A stretch of DNA of 50,054 nucleotides from Actinoplanes sp. TFC3 (GCF_001553785.1 NZ_LOJP01000001.1:2155561-2205614); one strand, 5' to 3'; shown: positions 16,959 to 26,085, counted from the stretch's first letter. Notes: generated from the letters alone by a model not told the origin. Program-made: numbers and translations.

Positions 16959-18899
16959 ATGGGACCCATGTCCGGCGGATCCAGCTGGAGCATGCTGCGC
17001 TCGATCCAGAATTCCGAGAAGGTCACGCAGCACCGGCTGACCCGCGGCACCACCCGGCGCATCCTGCGTTTCGCCAGGCCCTACCGGCGTGACATCGCGG
17101 TTTTCCTGGTCACCGTCGTGGTGTCGGCAGGCATCGGCGTGGCCACCCCGGTGCTCGCCGGGCACGTCATCAACGCCATCACCGGCGCGGGCTCGGACGC
17201 CGCGGCCACGATCATCCGGCTGGCCCTGCTGATCGCCGGGCTGGCCGTGGCCGACGCGCTGCTGTCGCTGGCCCAGCGGTGGTATTCGGCGCGCATCGGC
17301 GAGGGCATCATCCTCGACCTGCGCACCCGGGTGTTCGACCACGTGCAGCGCATGCCCCTGCAGTTCTTCACCCGCACCCAGACCGGAGCCCTGGTCAGCC
17401 GGCTCAACAACGACGTCACGGGGGCGCAGCGCGCGTTCACCTCCACGCTGTCCGGCGTGGTCAGCAACGTGATCCAGCTCGTGCTCACCGCCGCCGTCAT
17501 GTTCAGCCTGTCTTGGCAGATCACCGTGCTGTCGCTGGTGCTGCTTCCGCTGTTCATCATCCCGGCGCGCCGGGTCGGCAAGAAGCTGGCCGAGATCACC
17601 CGCGAGTCCTACAACCTCGACGCGGCCATGAACGCCACCATGACCGAGCGCTTCAACGTCTCCGGCGCCCTGCTGGTCAAGCTGTTCGGCCGCCCCGACG
17701 CCGAGGCGGACCGCTTCGGCGAACGCGCCAGCCGGGTGCGTGACATCGGTGTGCAGCAGGCCATGTTCTCCCGCACGTTCTTCGTCGCGATGCTGCTGGT
17801 CGCCTCGCTTGCCCAGGCCCTCACGTACGGCTTGGGCGGCTGGCTCGCGGTCACCGGCAGCGTCACCGCCGGCACAGTCGTCACCTTGGCGCTGCTACTC
17901 ACCCGCCTCTATGGTCCGCTGACCGCCCTGAGCAACGTCCGCGTCGACGTGATGAGCGCTCTGGTGTCCTTCGACCGCGTCTTCGAGGTGCTCGACCTCA
18001 AGCCCGGCATCGCGGAGAAACCGGACGCCGTGGCCATCGCCCCCGGCTCGGGCCGCATCGATTTCCGCGACGTGCACTTCCGCTACCCCAGCGCCAACGA
18101 AGTCTCCCTGGCCACCCTCGAGGACGTGGCCGCGCTCGACCGCACCGAGAACGCCGCGGTGCTGCGCGGCGTCAACTTCACCGTGGAACCGGGCCAGATG
18201 GTCGCCCTGGTCGGCCCCTCCGGAGCCGGCAAGTCCACCACGTCCATGCTGGTGTCCCGCGTCTACGACGTGACCGAGGGCGCGGTGAGGATCGGCGGCG
18301 TGGATGTGCGCGACGCCACCCTCGACTCTCTGCGCGACACCATCGGCGTGGTCACCCAGGACTCCCACCTGTTCCACGAAACCATCGCCGAAAACCTGCG
18401 CTACGCCCGCCCGGGCGCCACCGACGACGAGATGTGGGAGGCGCTGCGCGGGGCCCAGGTGGCTGATCTCGTACGGTCCCTGCCCGAGCAACTCGACACG
18501 GTGGTCGGCGAACGCGGTTACCGCTTCTCCGGCGGCGAGAAACAACGCATCGCCATCGCCCGCCTCCTGCTCAAGCACCCTTCCATCGTCATCCTCGACG
18601 AAGCAACAGCCCACCTCGACAGCGAATCCGAAGCCGCCGTCCAACGCGCCCTCACCACCGCCCTCAAGGACCGCACAGCCCTGGTGATCGCCCACCGCCT
18701 CTCCACCGTCCGGGAAGCCGACCTCATCCTGGTCCTCGACGACGGCCGCATCGTCGAACGCGGCCGCCACGACGAGCTGGTAGCCGCGGGCGGGCTGTAC
18801 GCCGAGCTCTACCGAACCCAGTTCGCCGACGTCCGCCCCCTGATCGCCGCCGACGTCGAGCCGGTCATCATCGCCGTCCCGGAGCGCATCGAGCCCTGA
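16959..18899 (+). CDS. ABC exporter half-transporter (fused membrane and ATPase domains)
   Basis: 646-residue type IV ABC exporter that presumably works as a homodimer. Six membrane helices lie in residues ~45-330, including MPLQFFTRTQTGALVSRLNN (intracellular coupling region). The ATPase domain carries Walker A GPSGAGKSTTS, Q-loop VTQDSHLFH, signature FSGGEKQRIAIARLL, Walker B SIVILDEATAHLDS and H-loop ALVIAHRLSTV. An insertion of about 20 residues (SLATLEDVAALDRTENAAV) lies before the Walker A strand. Substrate unknown; drugs and lipids are usual for this class. The ATG at 16959 has a good GGGGGAG ribosome site. Confidence 0.92.
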   Translation: MGPMSGGSSWSMLRSIQNSEKVTQHRLTRGTTRRILRFARPYRRDIAVFLVTVVVSAGIGVATPVLAGHVINAITGAGSDAAATIIRLALLIAGLAVADALLSLAQRWYSARIGEGIILDLRTRVFDHVQRMPLQFFTRTQTGALVSRLNNDVTGAQRAFTSTLSGVVSNVIQLVLTAAVMFSLSWQITVLSLVLLPLFIIPARRVGKKLAEITRESYNLDAAMNATMTERFNVSGALLVKLFGRPDAEADRFGERASRVRDIGVQQAMFSRTFFVAMLLVASLAQALTYGLGGWLAVTGSVTAGTVVTLALLLTRLYGPLTALSNVRVDVMSALVSFDRVFEVLDLKPGIAEKPDAVAIAPGSGRIDFRDVHFRYPSANEVSLATLEDVAALDRTENAAVLRGVNFTVEPGQMVALVGPSGAGKSTTSMLVSRVYDVTEGAVRIGGVDVRDATLDSLRDTIGVVTQDSHLFHETIAENLRYARPGATDDEMWEALRGAQVADLVRSLPEQLDTVVGERGYRFSGGEKQRIAIARLLLKHPSIVILDEATAHLDSESEAAVQRALTTALKDRTALVIAHRLSTVREADLILVLDDGRIVERGRHDELVAAGGLYAELYRTQFADVRPLIAADVEPVIIAVPERIEP

Positions 18900-19032
18900 G
18901 CCGGTCCCAAGAGCGCGCCGACCAGCAACAGGCCGATCGGCAGCAAGGCCGGGTCGGGTGCTTGATGTCCGGCGCAGTGGGGAATGCAGGCGTCAGGGGA
19001 TCAGAAGGCGAAGCTCCCAGCCCGATCACCGT

Positions 19033-19950
19033 TCACCGACGGATTGCGAGGGCGGAGAAGCGACTCTCTCCATCCTCATAACCCGTAACCTCCCAGCCGG
19101 TGCGAGCGGCGCTTGCCCGCAGCACCGTTTCGGCGAGGGGTTCGTCGGGGCGTAGCTTGCGTCCGTGGCGGGCGGCCAGGGCGGCTCGGCCGGTGGGGTG
19201 GAAGATGAGCAGGCGGCCGCCGGGGTGAGTTATGCGGGCCAGTTCGGTCAGGCCGATTTCGGGGTTGGGCAGGTGCTGGATGAGGCCGGCGGCCAGGACG
19301 GCGCCGACCGAGTGATCCGCCAGGGGCAGCCTGCAGGCGTCCGCGAGCAGCAGGGTTGCACCGCAGGCCCGCGCGCGGTCGGTTGCGGCGGCGATCATCT
19401 GCGCGGTGTGGTCGACGCCAATGATTGTGCCGGTAGGTCCGAGCGCCTCGCGCAGCGCGGGAAGCGCTCGCCCGGTTCCGCAGCCGGCATCCAGCGTGAC
19501 ACTTCCAGGGATCAGGCCGGCCTCGGCTACCGCGGCGGCGTAGGCCGGGAGGTCGGCGCCGAACTTGGTGTCCCAGGTGGCGGCTCGGGCGGCGAAGAAG
19601 GCGCGGGACTCGGTGTTGTACCAGTGGTCGTACTCGGCGTGGGCCCGGTCGAGGTGCCGCAGCACCGGCCAGGTGACGTCGTGCAGGTCGATGACGGCGT
19701 CCGCGCGCCCATCGCCGACGAGACTCGCGCCGCCTCGGCCGTCCGGTCCGCGTGCCGACACGGTGAAGATGGTGGCGTCGGGGCGCAGGTGGGTTCGGTC
19801 GGTTACCACGTGCACGCCGCTGATGGCGCGCAGCCGCTCGGCGAACAGCGCGGACCGGGATGCGGAGCCTTCGACGAGCACCGCATCGCAGCGCTCGGGC
19901 AGGGCGGCGATCACATAGTTCAGGACAGTCGTCCAGCGCAGGTCGCCCAT
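19033..19950 (-). CDS. Class I SAM-dependent methyltransferase with an extra N-terminal domain
   Basis: 305 residues. Residues ~135-260 form a UbiE/methyltransferase-11-type domain (VTLDAGCGTGRALP, VDHTAQMIAAA, LPLADHSVGAVLAAGLIQHL). The first ~115 residues are different: PERCDAVLVEGSASRSALFA and the later YDHWYNTESRAFF resemble the N-terminus of uridine-kinase-like P-loop proteins, but no GxxxxGK motif survives. The protein may therefore pair a dead kinase-like fold with a methyltransferase. Substrate unknown. The ATG at 19950 is the only good start; it follows the GGDEF gene on the same strand after 41 bases. Confidence 0.82.
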   Translation of the reverse strand: MGDLRWTTVLNYVIAALPERCDAVLVEGSASRSALFAERLRAISGVHVVTDRTHLRPDATIFTVSARGPDGRGGASLVGDGRADAVIDLHDVTWPVLRHLDRAHAEYDHWYNTESRAFFAARAATWDTKFGADLPAYAAAVAEAGLIPGSVTLDAGCGTGRALPALREALGPTGTIIGVDHTAQMIAAATDRARACGATLLLADACRLPLADHSVGAVLAAGLIQHLPNPEIGLTELARITHPGGRLLIFHPTGRAALAARHGRKLRPDEPLAETVLRASAARTGWEVTGYEDGESRFSALAIRR

Positions 19951-19991
19951 GCCCCCATCATGCCCGCAGCGGCCAGCCCCTCTTGAAGTGC

Positions 19992-21110
19992 TCAGACGAA
20001 GATGCCGTAGCCGCCCTTTGACGCCTGCTTGACCCGGTACATCGCCTCGTCGGCTTCGCGCAGGAGCTGGTCGCCGTCGGCTGATGCGGAGGCTACGGCG
20101 ACGCCGACGCTGGCTCCGATGCTGACCGCGGCGTGGCCGATGTCGAAGGGTTCGCCGATGGTTTTGACGATGCGTTCGGCCACGTGGATAGCGGCGATCT
20201 GGTCGCCGTCGTGGATGACCACGGCGAACTCGTCGCCGCCGAGACGGATGACGGTGTCCTCGATGCGGGTGGTGCCCAGCAGGCGCCGCGACACCTGGAT
20301 CAGCAGGTCGTCGCCGGCGGCGTGGCCGAGGCGGTCGTTCACCGGCTTGAAGTTGTCCAGGTCGACCAGCAGCAGCGCCGGCCGGCTGTCCGCGGCGAGC
20401 AGCTCGCTCAGCGCCCGCCGGTTCGGCAGCCCGGTCAGCGGGTCGTGCAGGGCCTGGTGCCGGACCAGCGCCTCGTGTTCGGTCAGCGTGTCCAACGCGA
20501 TCTGCTGTTGCTGCAGCATCTCCTCGGTGGCCCGCTGCGAGATCCGGTGTTCGCGTTCGAAGCGGAACAGCAGCACCCCCATGCCCGCCACCGCGGCCCC
20601 CATGGCCAGCATCAGCGTCATGTCGGCGATGTGCTTGGCCAGCTTGGCGGCCGTGGTCTCGGCTTTGCCCAGTTCCTCCAGTTCGGCGGCCAGCGCGACG
20701 AAGGCTGGGTCGGTCTGCTGCTGCTCCAGGACCAGCGCCTCGGTGGTTTTGCCCACGCCGAGCAACCCGAGCTCGGCGTCGAGCGCGGTGTGGTAGCCGG
20801 TGACCTGGGTGCGCAGCGCCGAGCTGGCGTCGAGTTCGTCGAGGATGGTGCGTTCGCGGCCCCTGATCGCCCCGAGCTCGCGCGCCACCCGTACCGGCGT
20901 ATTGCCCTTGGACAGGGTCTTCCACTGCAGTGAGCTTTCCTCGTGCAGCAGCATGTTCAGCTCGTTGAGCCGGGAGCGGGACAGCTCGTGTTCGCTGCTG
21001 CGGCTGTGCAGCATGACGTTGGCGATCGTCACGCCACCGAGCAGCAGCGCAGTGAGGGCGAGGATGCGTGGCCAGCGCCACGACAACGCCCGTGCGATTC
21101 TGCCCATCAT
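19992..21110 (-). CDS. Membrane-bound diguanylate cyclase (GGDEF)
   Basis: Makes cyclic di-GMP. 372 residues: N-terminal helix (about 14-36), a ~135-residue extracytoplasmic helical sensor region, a second helix (about 165-185, MLAMGAAVAGMGVLLF), then a coiled stretch and the GGDEF domain with the intact signature RLGGDEFAVVIHDG. The substrate-binding region DPLTGLPNRRALSELL is present. I see no obvious RxxD inhibitory site just before GGDEF. The gene is divergent from an orphan sugar-binding lipoprotein gene 84 bases away, so the two may share control. A second ATG one codon later is also possible. Confidence 0.92.
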   Translation of the reverse strand: MMGRIARALSWRWPRILALTALLLGGVTIANVMLHSRSSEHELSRSRLNELNMLLHEESSLQWKTLSKGNTPVRVARELGAIRGRERTILDELDASSALRTQVTGYHTALDAELGLLGVGKTTEALVLEQQQTDPAFVALAAELEELGKAETTAAKLAKHIADMTLMLAMGAAVAGMGVLLFRFEREHRISQRATEEMLQQQQIALDTLTEHEALVRHQALHDPLTGLPNRRALSELLAADSRPALLLVDLDNFKPVNDRLGHAAGDDLLIQVSRRLLGTTRIEDTVIRLGGDEFAVVIHDGDQIAAIHVAERIVKTIGEPFDIGHAAVSIGASVGVAVASASADGDQLLREADEAMYRVKQASKGGYGIFV

Positions 21111-21194
21111 GCTCTGCTCATCGGCCGGTCAATCGCAGACCTTCAGGGTTGCTGGTGGCTCAGTCGTTGCGGTACGGGTGCCGATAGGGAGGGC

Positions 21195-22550
21195 ATGAGC
21201 AGGCCCGGTGTTGTCCGACATGCTGCCGTCGCGGTGATCGCCGCCCTTGTGCTGACGGCGTGCGCATCGCAATCTTCCTCATCGAAGGCGAGCGTGGGCT
21301 ATGCCGCCGACCGGCCTGCGGTGACCCTTGACTTCTGGTACATGCCGTACGGCGGGCCGATCCAGGACCGCGCGGTGCTGCAGGAGATCCAGAAGTTCCA
21401 TGAGGCCCACCCCAACATCACCATCAATCCGGTACGAATCCAGTGGAGCGAGGCGCTGACCAGGCTCAGTACCGCCACCACCAGCGGGGAAGGACCGGAC
21501 GTCACGGTCCTGGGCACCACCTGGGTTGGCGGGTTCAGCGCGCTGGATGCCCTGCGGCCGTACACCGGTGCCGAGATCGCCGCGGTCGGCGGGCAGGACG
21601 TGTTCGCCGCAGCGAGCTGGTCGGCGAGTCACCGCCTCGGCAGCTCCGACATCACCGCGCTGCCCTGGCTGACCGACGTCCGCGCGCTGTTCTACCGCAA
21701 GGACGTGCTGGCCAAGGCCGGTATCGACCCGGCCGCGGCGTTCACCGACTGGGCCGCCTTCGAGCGCACCCTCAAGCGGATCAAGGACTCCGGCAGCCCG
21801 GTGTGGCCGCTGGCCATCGGCAACGAGAACAACTTCGGCATCATCCACAACGTGGCCCCCTTCATCTGGGGCGCCGGCGGCAACCTGCTCACCGACGCCG
21901 GTGACCGGTCGCTGCTGGCCGAGGCCCCGGCGGTGGACGGCGTCGCCTATTACCAGCGCCTGGTCGGCATGTACGACGACCCGAAGGCGATGAAGCTGAC
22001 CTCCAGCGACGTGCCCGCGGCGTTCGCCAACGGCACCGGCGCCATCACGATCGACAACTCGCAGTCGGTGGGGGACTACCTCGCCGACCCGGACCGCCCC
22101 GGGCTCAAGCCGGGCTGGGGAACCGCGCCGATGCCCGCGGGCAAGGACGGCCGGTTCGGCTTCCTCGGCGGTTCGACGCTGGCGATCCTCAAGTCGGCCA
22201 GGCACCCGGACGCGGCCTTCGAATGGGTCAAGTACCTGACCAGCGAGGAAAGCCAGCGCCGGTACGGAGTCAGCTCCGGCTTGTGGCCCGCGCGCACCGC
22301 CGCCATCGCGGGCACCCGGCTGGAAACCGACCCGGCCTACGCCGCCTTCCGCGAGATGATCAAAGTCGGTCGGATGTACCCGTCGATCCCGGCCTGGATC
22401 GTGGTGGAGAGCATCATCGCCAAGGACCTCGCCGACCTGTGGCATGCCAACGGCGCACTGTCCCGGGCCGAGGTGCAGAAGATCCTGAGCCGCACGTCCA
22501 CCGACATCGACGCGGCGCTCAAGGACCCGTCCCAGACCGGCATCAAGTAG
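21195..22550 (+). CDS. Extracellular solute-binding lipoprotein (sugar ABC type, orphan)
   Basis: Family 1 solute-binding protein, 451 residues. The signal peptide ends at the lipobox VLTAC with the lipidated Cys at residue 23, so the protein is anchored outside the membrane. The body has the typical pattern: QKFHEAHPNITINPV, SGEGPDVTVLGTTW, GGSTLAILKSARHPDAAFEW, and a C-terminal SYxYP-like SIPAWIVVE. No permease or ATPase genes lie nearby, so it must use transporters elsewhere or act as a sensor partner. Start at 21195 with GGGAGGGC as ribosome site. Its end overlaps the opposing mug gene by 8 bases. Confidence 0.9.
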   Translation: MSRPGVVRHAAVAVIAALVLTACASQSSSSKASVGYAADRPAVTLDFWYMPYGGPIQDRAVLQEIQKFHEAHPNITINPVRIQWSEALTRLSTATTSGEGPDVTVLGTTWVGGFSALDALRPYTGAEIAAVGGQDVFAAASWSASHRLGSSDITALPWLTDVRALFYRKDVLAKAGIDPAAAFTDWAAFERTLKRIKDSGSPVWPLAIGNENNFGIIHNVAPFIWGAGGNLLTDAGDRSLLAEAPAVDGVAYYQRLVGMYDDPKAMKLTSSDVPAAFANGTGAITIDNSQSVGDYLADPDRPGLKPGWGTAPMPAGKDGRFGFLGGSTLAILKSARHPDAAFEWVKYLTSEESQRRYGVSSGLWPARTAAIAGTRLETDPAYAAFREMIKVGRMYPSIPAWIVVESIIAKDLADLWHANGALSRAEVQKILSRTSTDIDAALKDPSQTGIK

Positions 22551-23097
22551 CGGCGGCTGAGCGCAGGTGGGCGTACGCCTGCCCCAGGGTTTCCCGGGTG
22601 TAATGCGCGTTGAGGCCGCTCGGATTGGGCAGCACCCAGATCCGGGCCTCGCCGATGGTCTCGCTTTGCGGCCCGGTCACCGCTTTCGGCTGCCGGAAAG
22701 CGGTCCGGTACGCCGTCACGCCCAGCACCGCCAGAAAGCGCGGCTGCCAGGCCGTCACGAGCGCGCGCAGAATCTCGCCGCCCTCCAGCAACTCGTCGGT
22801 GGACAGCTCATCGGCGCGCGTGGTGGCCCGAGCGGCGACGTTGGTGATGCCGAGCCCGAGGTCCGGCAGCATTCCCTGCTCCGAGGGGTGCAGCACCCGG
22901 GGCGTGAACCCGGCCAGGTGCAGCGCCGGCCAGAACCGGTTGCCGGGCCGGGCAAAGTGGTGGCCGGTCGCCGCCGAGTACAGGCTCGGGTTGATGCCCG
23001 AGAACAGCACACGCAACCCCGGGCCCACCAGATCGGGAATGGTCCGCCCGGCCGCGGCGGCCACCTCGTCGGGCGTCGGGCGTCGCAGCGCATCCAT
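22543..23097 (-). CDS. mug: G/U mismatch-specific uracil-DNA glycosylase (Mug/TDG family)
   Basis: Removes uracil or thymine-derived lesions opposite guanine. 184 residues with both catalytic motifs: motif 1 LFSGINPSLYSAATGHHFAR (the Asn positions water) and motif 2 LPNPSGLNAHY, which enters the DNA minor groove. Internal TNVAARATTRADELS also fits the family. TAACCT lies 6 bases before the ATG, implying a leaderless message. Second base-excision gene in the window, after the AlkD-like one. Confidence 0.92.
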   Translation of the reverse strand: MDALRRPTPDEVAAAAGRTIPDLVGPGLRVLFSGINPSLYSAATGHHFARPGNRFWPALHLAGFTPRVLHPSEQGMLPDLGLGITNVAARATTRADELSTDELLEGGEILRALVTAWQPRFLAVLGVTAYRTAFRQPKAVTGPQSETIGEARIWVLPNPSGLNAHYTRETLGQAYAHLRSAAAT

Positions 23098-23123
23098 CGG
23101 CCCAGGTTAGCCAAGGCCGACGT

Positions 23124-23621
23124 TCAGCCCGGCGGCCAGTTCAGCAGCGCGGCGTCGGCCACCTGCTGCAGCTCCTCGCGGGTCGTGCCGCCGGTGGCCT
23201 GCACGGCCATGCCGTTGGCGATTGTCATGACGTAGCGCGCGATCAGATCCGGGTCGGCGCTCACGGGCAGGTCGCCCTCCCGGACGGCTCGCTGGAAGCG
23301 TTCGCGCAGGTGGAGCTGGCCCCGCCGGCGCCACTCGGCCAGGGCGTCGCGCGCGGGCCGGCCGGTCTCGCCGACCGCCAGCGCCCCCTGTACTCCCAGG
23401 CAGCCCGCGGGATATCCGGACTGGGTGTTGGACTGCACCGAGCCGGTGAGGAAGATCCGGGCGGCCTCGCGGGCGGTGGGCGCCCGCAACGCCTCGGCGA
23501 TGTAGGCGCTGGGGCCTTGCGAGTAGAGCTGCAACGCCTTCTGGAACAGCTCCTCCTTGTTGCCGAAGGCCGCATACATGCTCTTGCGGGAGATGCCCAT
23601 GGACTCGGTCAGGTCGGCGAG
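23124..23621 (-). pseudogene. TetR-family regulator, 5' end deleted
   Basis: The recognisable protein starts inside the helix-turn-helix (LADLTESMGISRKSMYAAFG, then NKEELFQKAL) and continues to a normal C-terminal ligand domain ending LLNWPPG. About 30 N-terminal residues, the first DNA-binding helix, are missing. At 23616-23624 the homology stops and the sequence becomes a piece of an SDR gene read on the other strand. An open frame continues to an ATG at 23678, but its first ~17 residues are antisense to the SDR and are not TetR-like. It is probably non-functional. Confidence 0.8.
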
Positions 23622-24065
23622 GCGGACCTCGACCAGATCCTCGGCGTCAACGTCAAGGGCACCGTGTTCACCGTGCAAAAGGCGCTGCCGGTGCTCAACG
23701 AGGGCGCGTCGGTGATCATCAACGCGTCCACCGCTGCCGATCGCGGTACCGAGGGCTTCGGTGCCTACTCCGCGTCCAAGGCGGCCCTGCGCACCTTCAC
23801 CCGCACCTGGGCCACCGAGCTCAAGGGCCGGGGCATCCGGGTGAACGCCATCTCACCCGGCCCGATCGACACCTCGGGCATCACCGAGCTGATGGGGGAG
23901 GACAACGCCGCGCAGTTCAAGGCCGGCCAGGGTTCCCGGCTCCCCATCGGGCGGATCGGGCGTCCGGAGGAAGCCGCTGCCGCCGTCGCCTTTCTCGCCT
24001 CCGCGGACAGCAGCTTCATGCTCGCCGCCAACCTGTACGTCGACGGCGGCGAGAACCAGATCTGA
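23619..24065 (+). pseudogene. Short-chain dehydrogenase/reductase, 5' half deleted
   Basis: SDR homology begins abruptly at EADLDQILGVNVKGTVFTV, which is normally about 95-100 residues into the protein. The catalytic Tyr/Lys (YSASKAAL), the SPGPIDT loop and the C-terminal VDGGENQI are intact, but the Rossmann nucleotide-binding half is absent, so the product cannot bind NAD(P). The break coincides with the break of the divergent tetR fragment. A single deletion took out the shared intergenic region and both 5' ends. Confidence 0.82.
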
Positions 24066-24071
24066 GGCTGC

Positions 24072-24830
24072 TCAGAGCGTGCGCAGCAGCCCGCCGTCGA
24101 CCGGGATCTGCAGCCCGGTGAGATAGCTCGCGGCCGGGGACAGCGCGAACGCCGCCACCTTGCCGAACTCCTCGGGCCGGCCGAGGCGCCGCAACGGCAC
24201 CGAAGCGGTCGCCTCGGCCTGAGCCTTCTCAGGGTTACCGGTGGCCGCGAACAGTTGCCGGTTACGGTCGGTCAGCACGCGACCCGGCAGCAGGCTGAGC
24301 ACCCGGATGCCGCGCGGTGCGAGCTCGTCGGCCAAGTCCTTGGCCACGCCGGCCAGGCCGGGGCGCAGCCCGTTCGACAAGCCGAGGCCGGGCAGCGGCA
24401 CCTTTGTCGAGGTGGACAACACGAACCCGATCGCCCCGCCGCCGGTGAGCGCTGCGGCAACGGTGCGCGCTGTCCGTACCACTCCTAGGAATTGCGTTTC
24501 GAAGGCTTCCCGCCAGTGATCGTCGGTCAGCTCGAAGGCCGAGCCCAGCCGGGGACCGCCCACGGAGATCAACGCGCCGTCGAGGCGGCCGAACGTGTCC
24601 ATGGCCGTGCGCACAAGCAGCTCCGGCGTGCCCGCGTCAGTGATGTCAGCCGCAACGCCGTGGGCCATCCCCGCCGGAAGGGCAGCCACCGCCTCGTCGA
24701 CGGAAGCTTGCGTGCGCGCGGCGATCACCACGCGGGCGCCGTCGGCGGTCAGGGCCTCGGCGGTGGCGAAGCCGAGTCCCTTCGCGGCGCCGGTGAGGAT
24801 GTAGACGCGGTCGGCGAGTCCCAGATCCAT
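24072..24830 (-). CDS. SDR-family oxidoreductase with atypical active site
   Basis: 252-residue NAD(P)-binding SDR. The nucleotide motif TGAAKGLGFATAE is intact, as is the structural ISVGGPRLG region. The usual YxxxK is replaced: the equivalent segment reads GLGLSNGLRPGLAGVAKDLA. A known atypical SDR branch has an S-N-x-x-R arrangement here, so this is probably a subfamily trait rather than damage. The C-terminal LTGLQIPVDGGLLRTL is typical. It lies last in a seven-gene run on the minus strand, 16 bases after the MmyB-type regulator. Confidence 0.87.
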   Translation of the reverse strand: MDLGLADRVYILTGAAKGLGFATAEALTADGARVVIAARTQASVDEAVAALPAGMAHGVAADITDAGTPELLVRTAMDTFGRLDGALISVGGPRLGSAFELTDDHWREAFETQFLGVVRTARTVAAALTGGGAIGFVLSTSTKVPLPGLGLSNGLRPGLAGVAKDLADELAPRGIRVLSLLPGRVLTDRNRQLFAATGNPEKAQAEATASVPLRRLGRPEEFGKVAAFALSPAASYLTGLQIPVDGGLLRTL

Positions 24831-24846
24831 GGTCGTGATCCTGCCA

Positions 24847-25605
24847 CTAGCGCTTGTGCAGGTGGCGGGCTGTCTCGTCGTTCGCCGGAAGGAATGACTC
24901 GATCGCCAGCTCGGACAGCGTGACATCGAGCGGCGTACCGAGCATCGCGGTTACGCTGATGAACGTCAGCTCCCGGCCGCCGGCGTCGAAGCGCAACGGC
25001 ACGACCAGACCGTTCGGCGCCTGTGGATCCCGGTCGCCGGGCAGGGTCAGCAGTTCGTCGTGCAGCGCGCGCAGCACCGGATCGGCGGTCGTGGTGGGCT
25101 GCTGGTCGAGGCGGTGCAGCACATGGGTGCGCCACTGCGCGAGATTGCGGATCCGGGGTGCGAGGCCGCGGGGGTGCAACGACAGCCGCAGCACGTTGAC
25201 CGGCGGTTCGAGCAGCTCAGCGGGCACCTCGCGCAGGAACAACCCGACCGCGGCGTTGGCGTCGACCATGGTCCAGTGCCGGTCGACCAGCAGCGCCGGA
25301 TAGGGCTCGTGGCCGGCCAGCACATCGCGCAGCGCGGCCAGCACGGTGCCGAGCTGAGGACCATCAAGGGCGCTTTCCGGGTACGCCGGAGCGAACCCGC
25401 CCGCCAGCAACAGCGTGTTCCGCGCGCGCAGTGGCACCCCCAGCTCCTCGGCCAGCCGCAAAATCATCTCCCGCGTCGGCTGCGAGCGCCCGGTCTCCAC
25501 GAACGACAGATGCCGCGCCGACACACCGGCCTGCGCCGACAACTGCAACTGGCTGAGCCGCCGGTTACCGCGCCACTGCCGCAGGAGCACACCGACCTCG
25601 CTCAC
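24847..25605 (-). CDS. XRE-family regulator with MmyB-like sensor domain
   Basis: 252 residues. N-terminal helix-turn-helix (LSQLQLSAQAGVSARHLSFV, ETGRSQPTREMILRLAEEL), then a MmyB-like PAS-type ligand domain (PALLVDRHWTMVDANAAVGL, LRLSLHPRGLAPRI, and near the end LGTPLDVTLSELAIESFLP). Such regulators commonly control an adjacent SDR gene, and one follows directly here. In actinomycetes the ligand is suggested to be fatty-acid-like. GTG start at 25605; 6 bases separate it from the upstream cupin gene. Confidence 0.9.
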   Translation of the reverse strand: MSEVGVLLRQWRGNRRLSQLQLSAQAGVSARHLSFVETGRSQPTREMILRLAEELGVPLRARNTLLLAGGFAPAYPESALDGPQLGTVLAALRDVLAGHEPYPALLVDRHWTMVDANAAVGLFLREVPAELLEPPVNVLRLSLHPRGLAPRIRNLAQWRTHVLHRLDQQPTTTADPVLRALHDELLTLPGDRDPQAPNGLVVPLRFDAGGRELTFISVTAMLGTPLDVTLSELAIESFLPANDETARHLHKR

Positions 25606-25611
25606 GACCCG

Positions 25612-26085
25612 TCACACCCAATACTGGTCGTGGCGCAGGTAGAACTCGGCCCGCTCGTCCTCCGGCATCTGCGCGGCTGCGGCCACCCCTTCGAAGTAGT
25701 CCTCACGCGGCGCACCCGGGGCGAACAGGATCAACATCGAGGCAGGCTCTCCGGACTCGTTGCGAAAACCGTGAATGCCGCCCTCCGGTACGTACAGAAA
25801 ATCGCCGGGCTCGCCGTTCCTCCATTTCTTGCCGTCGTAGAGCTGGATGGTGCCGCTCAGCACGAAGAACGACTCGGACAGGGTGCGGTGAAAGTGCGGC
25901 CCCGGCCCGGTCGCCGGCCCCTTGAAATCCCAGCGGTACAGGCCGAACTTGCCGCCCGTGCTCGCCCCGGTGGCCAGGTAGCTGCCGGTGTTCGCGGGCC
26001 GATCCAGCTCCGGCGGTGCCGTGCCGAGGCGAACCGTGGCCGACGCCTCGCCGTCGCCGGAGTAGTGCGCGTCAGGATAGGACAT
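25612..26085 (-). CDS. Cupin-domain protein
   Basis: 157-residue single-cupin protein. Metal-binding motif 1 is GPHFHRTLSESFFVLSG and motif 2 is PEGGIHGFRNES, giving the 2-His/1-Glu plus His set. The function cannot be read from sequence; similar proteins are annotated as dioxygenase-like or storage cupins. It lies 10 bases after the MNIO partner gene and could belong to that operon, but TAGCGT at 26093-26098 also gives it a possible leaderless promoter of its own. Confidence 0.85.
   Translation of the reverse strand: MSYPDAHYSGDGEASATVRLGTAPPELDRPANTGSYLATGASTGGKFGLYRWDFKGPATGPGPHFHRTLSESFFVLSGTIQLYDGKKWRNGEPGDFLYVPEGGIHGFRNESGEPASMLILFAPGAPREDYFEGVAAAAQMPEDERAEFYLRHDQYWV

Noticed and set aside
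18900..19032. Hydrophobic stretch on the minus strand (DPALLPIGLLLVGALLGPA) after the ABC exporter
   Set aside because: Too short to assign, no start or context; may be a chance or a tiny remnant of a membrane protein gene.
24072..24830. SDR judged inactive because YxxxK is missing
   Set aside because: A known atypical SDR branch has S-N-x-x-R at this place, so absence of YxxxK alone does not show loss of function.
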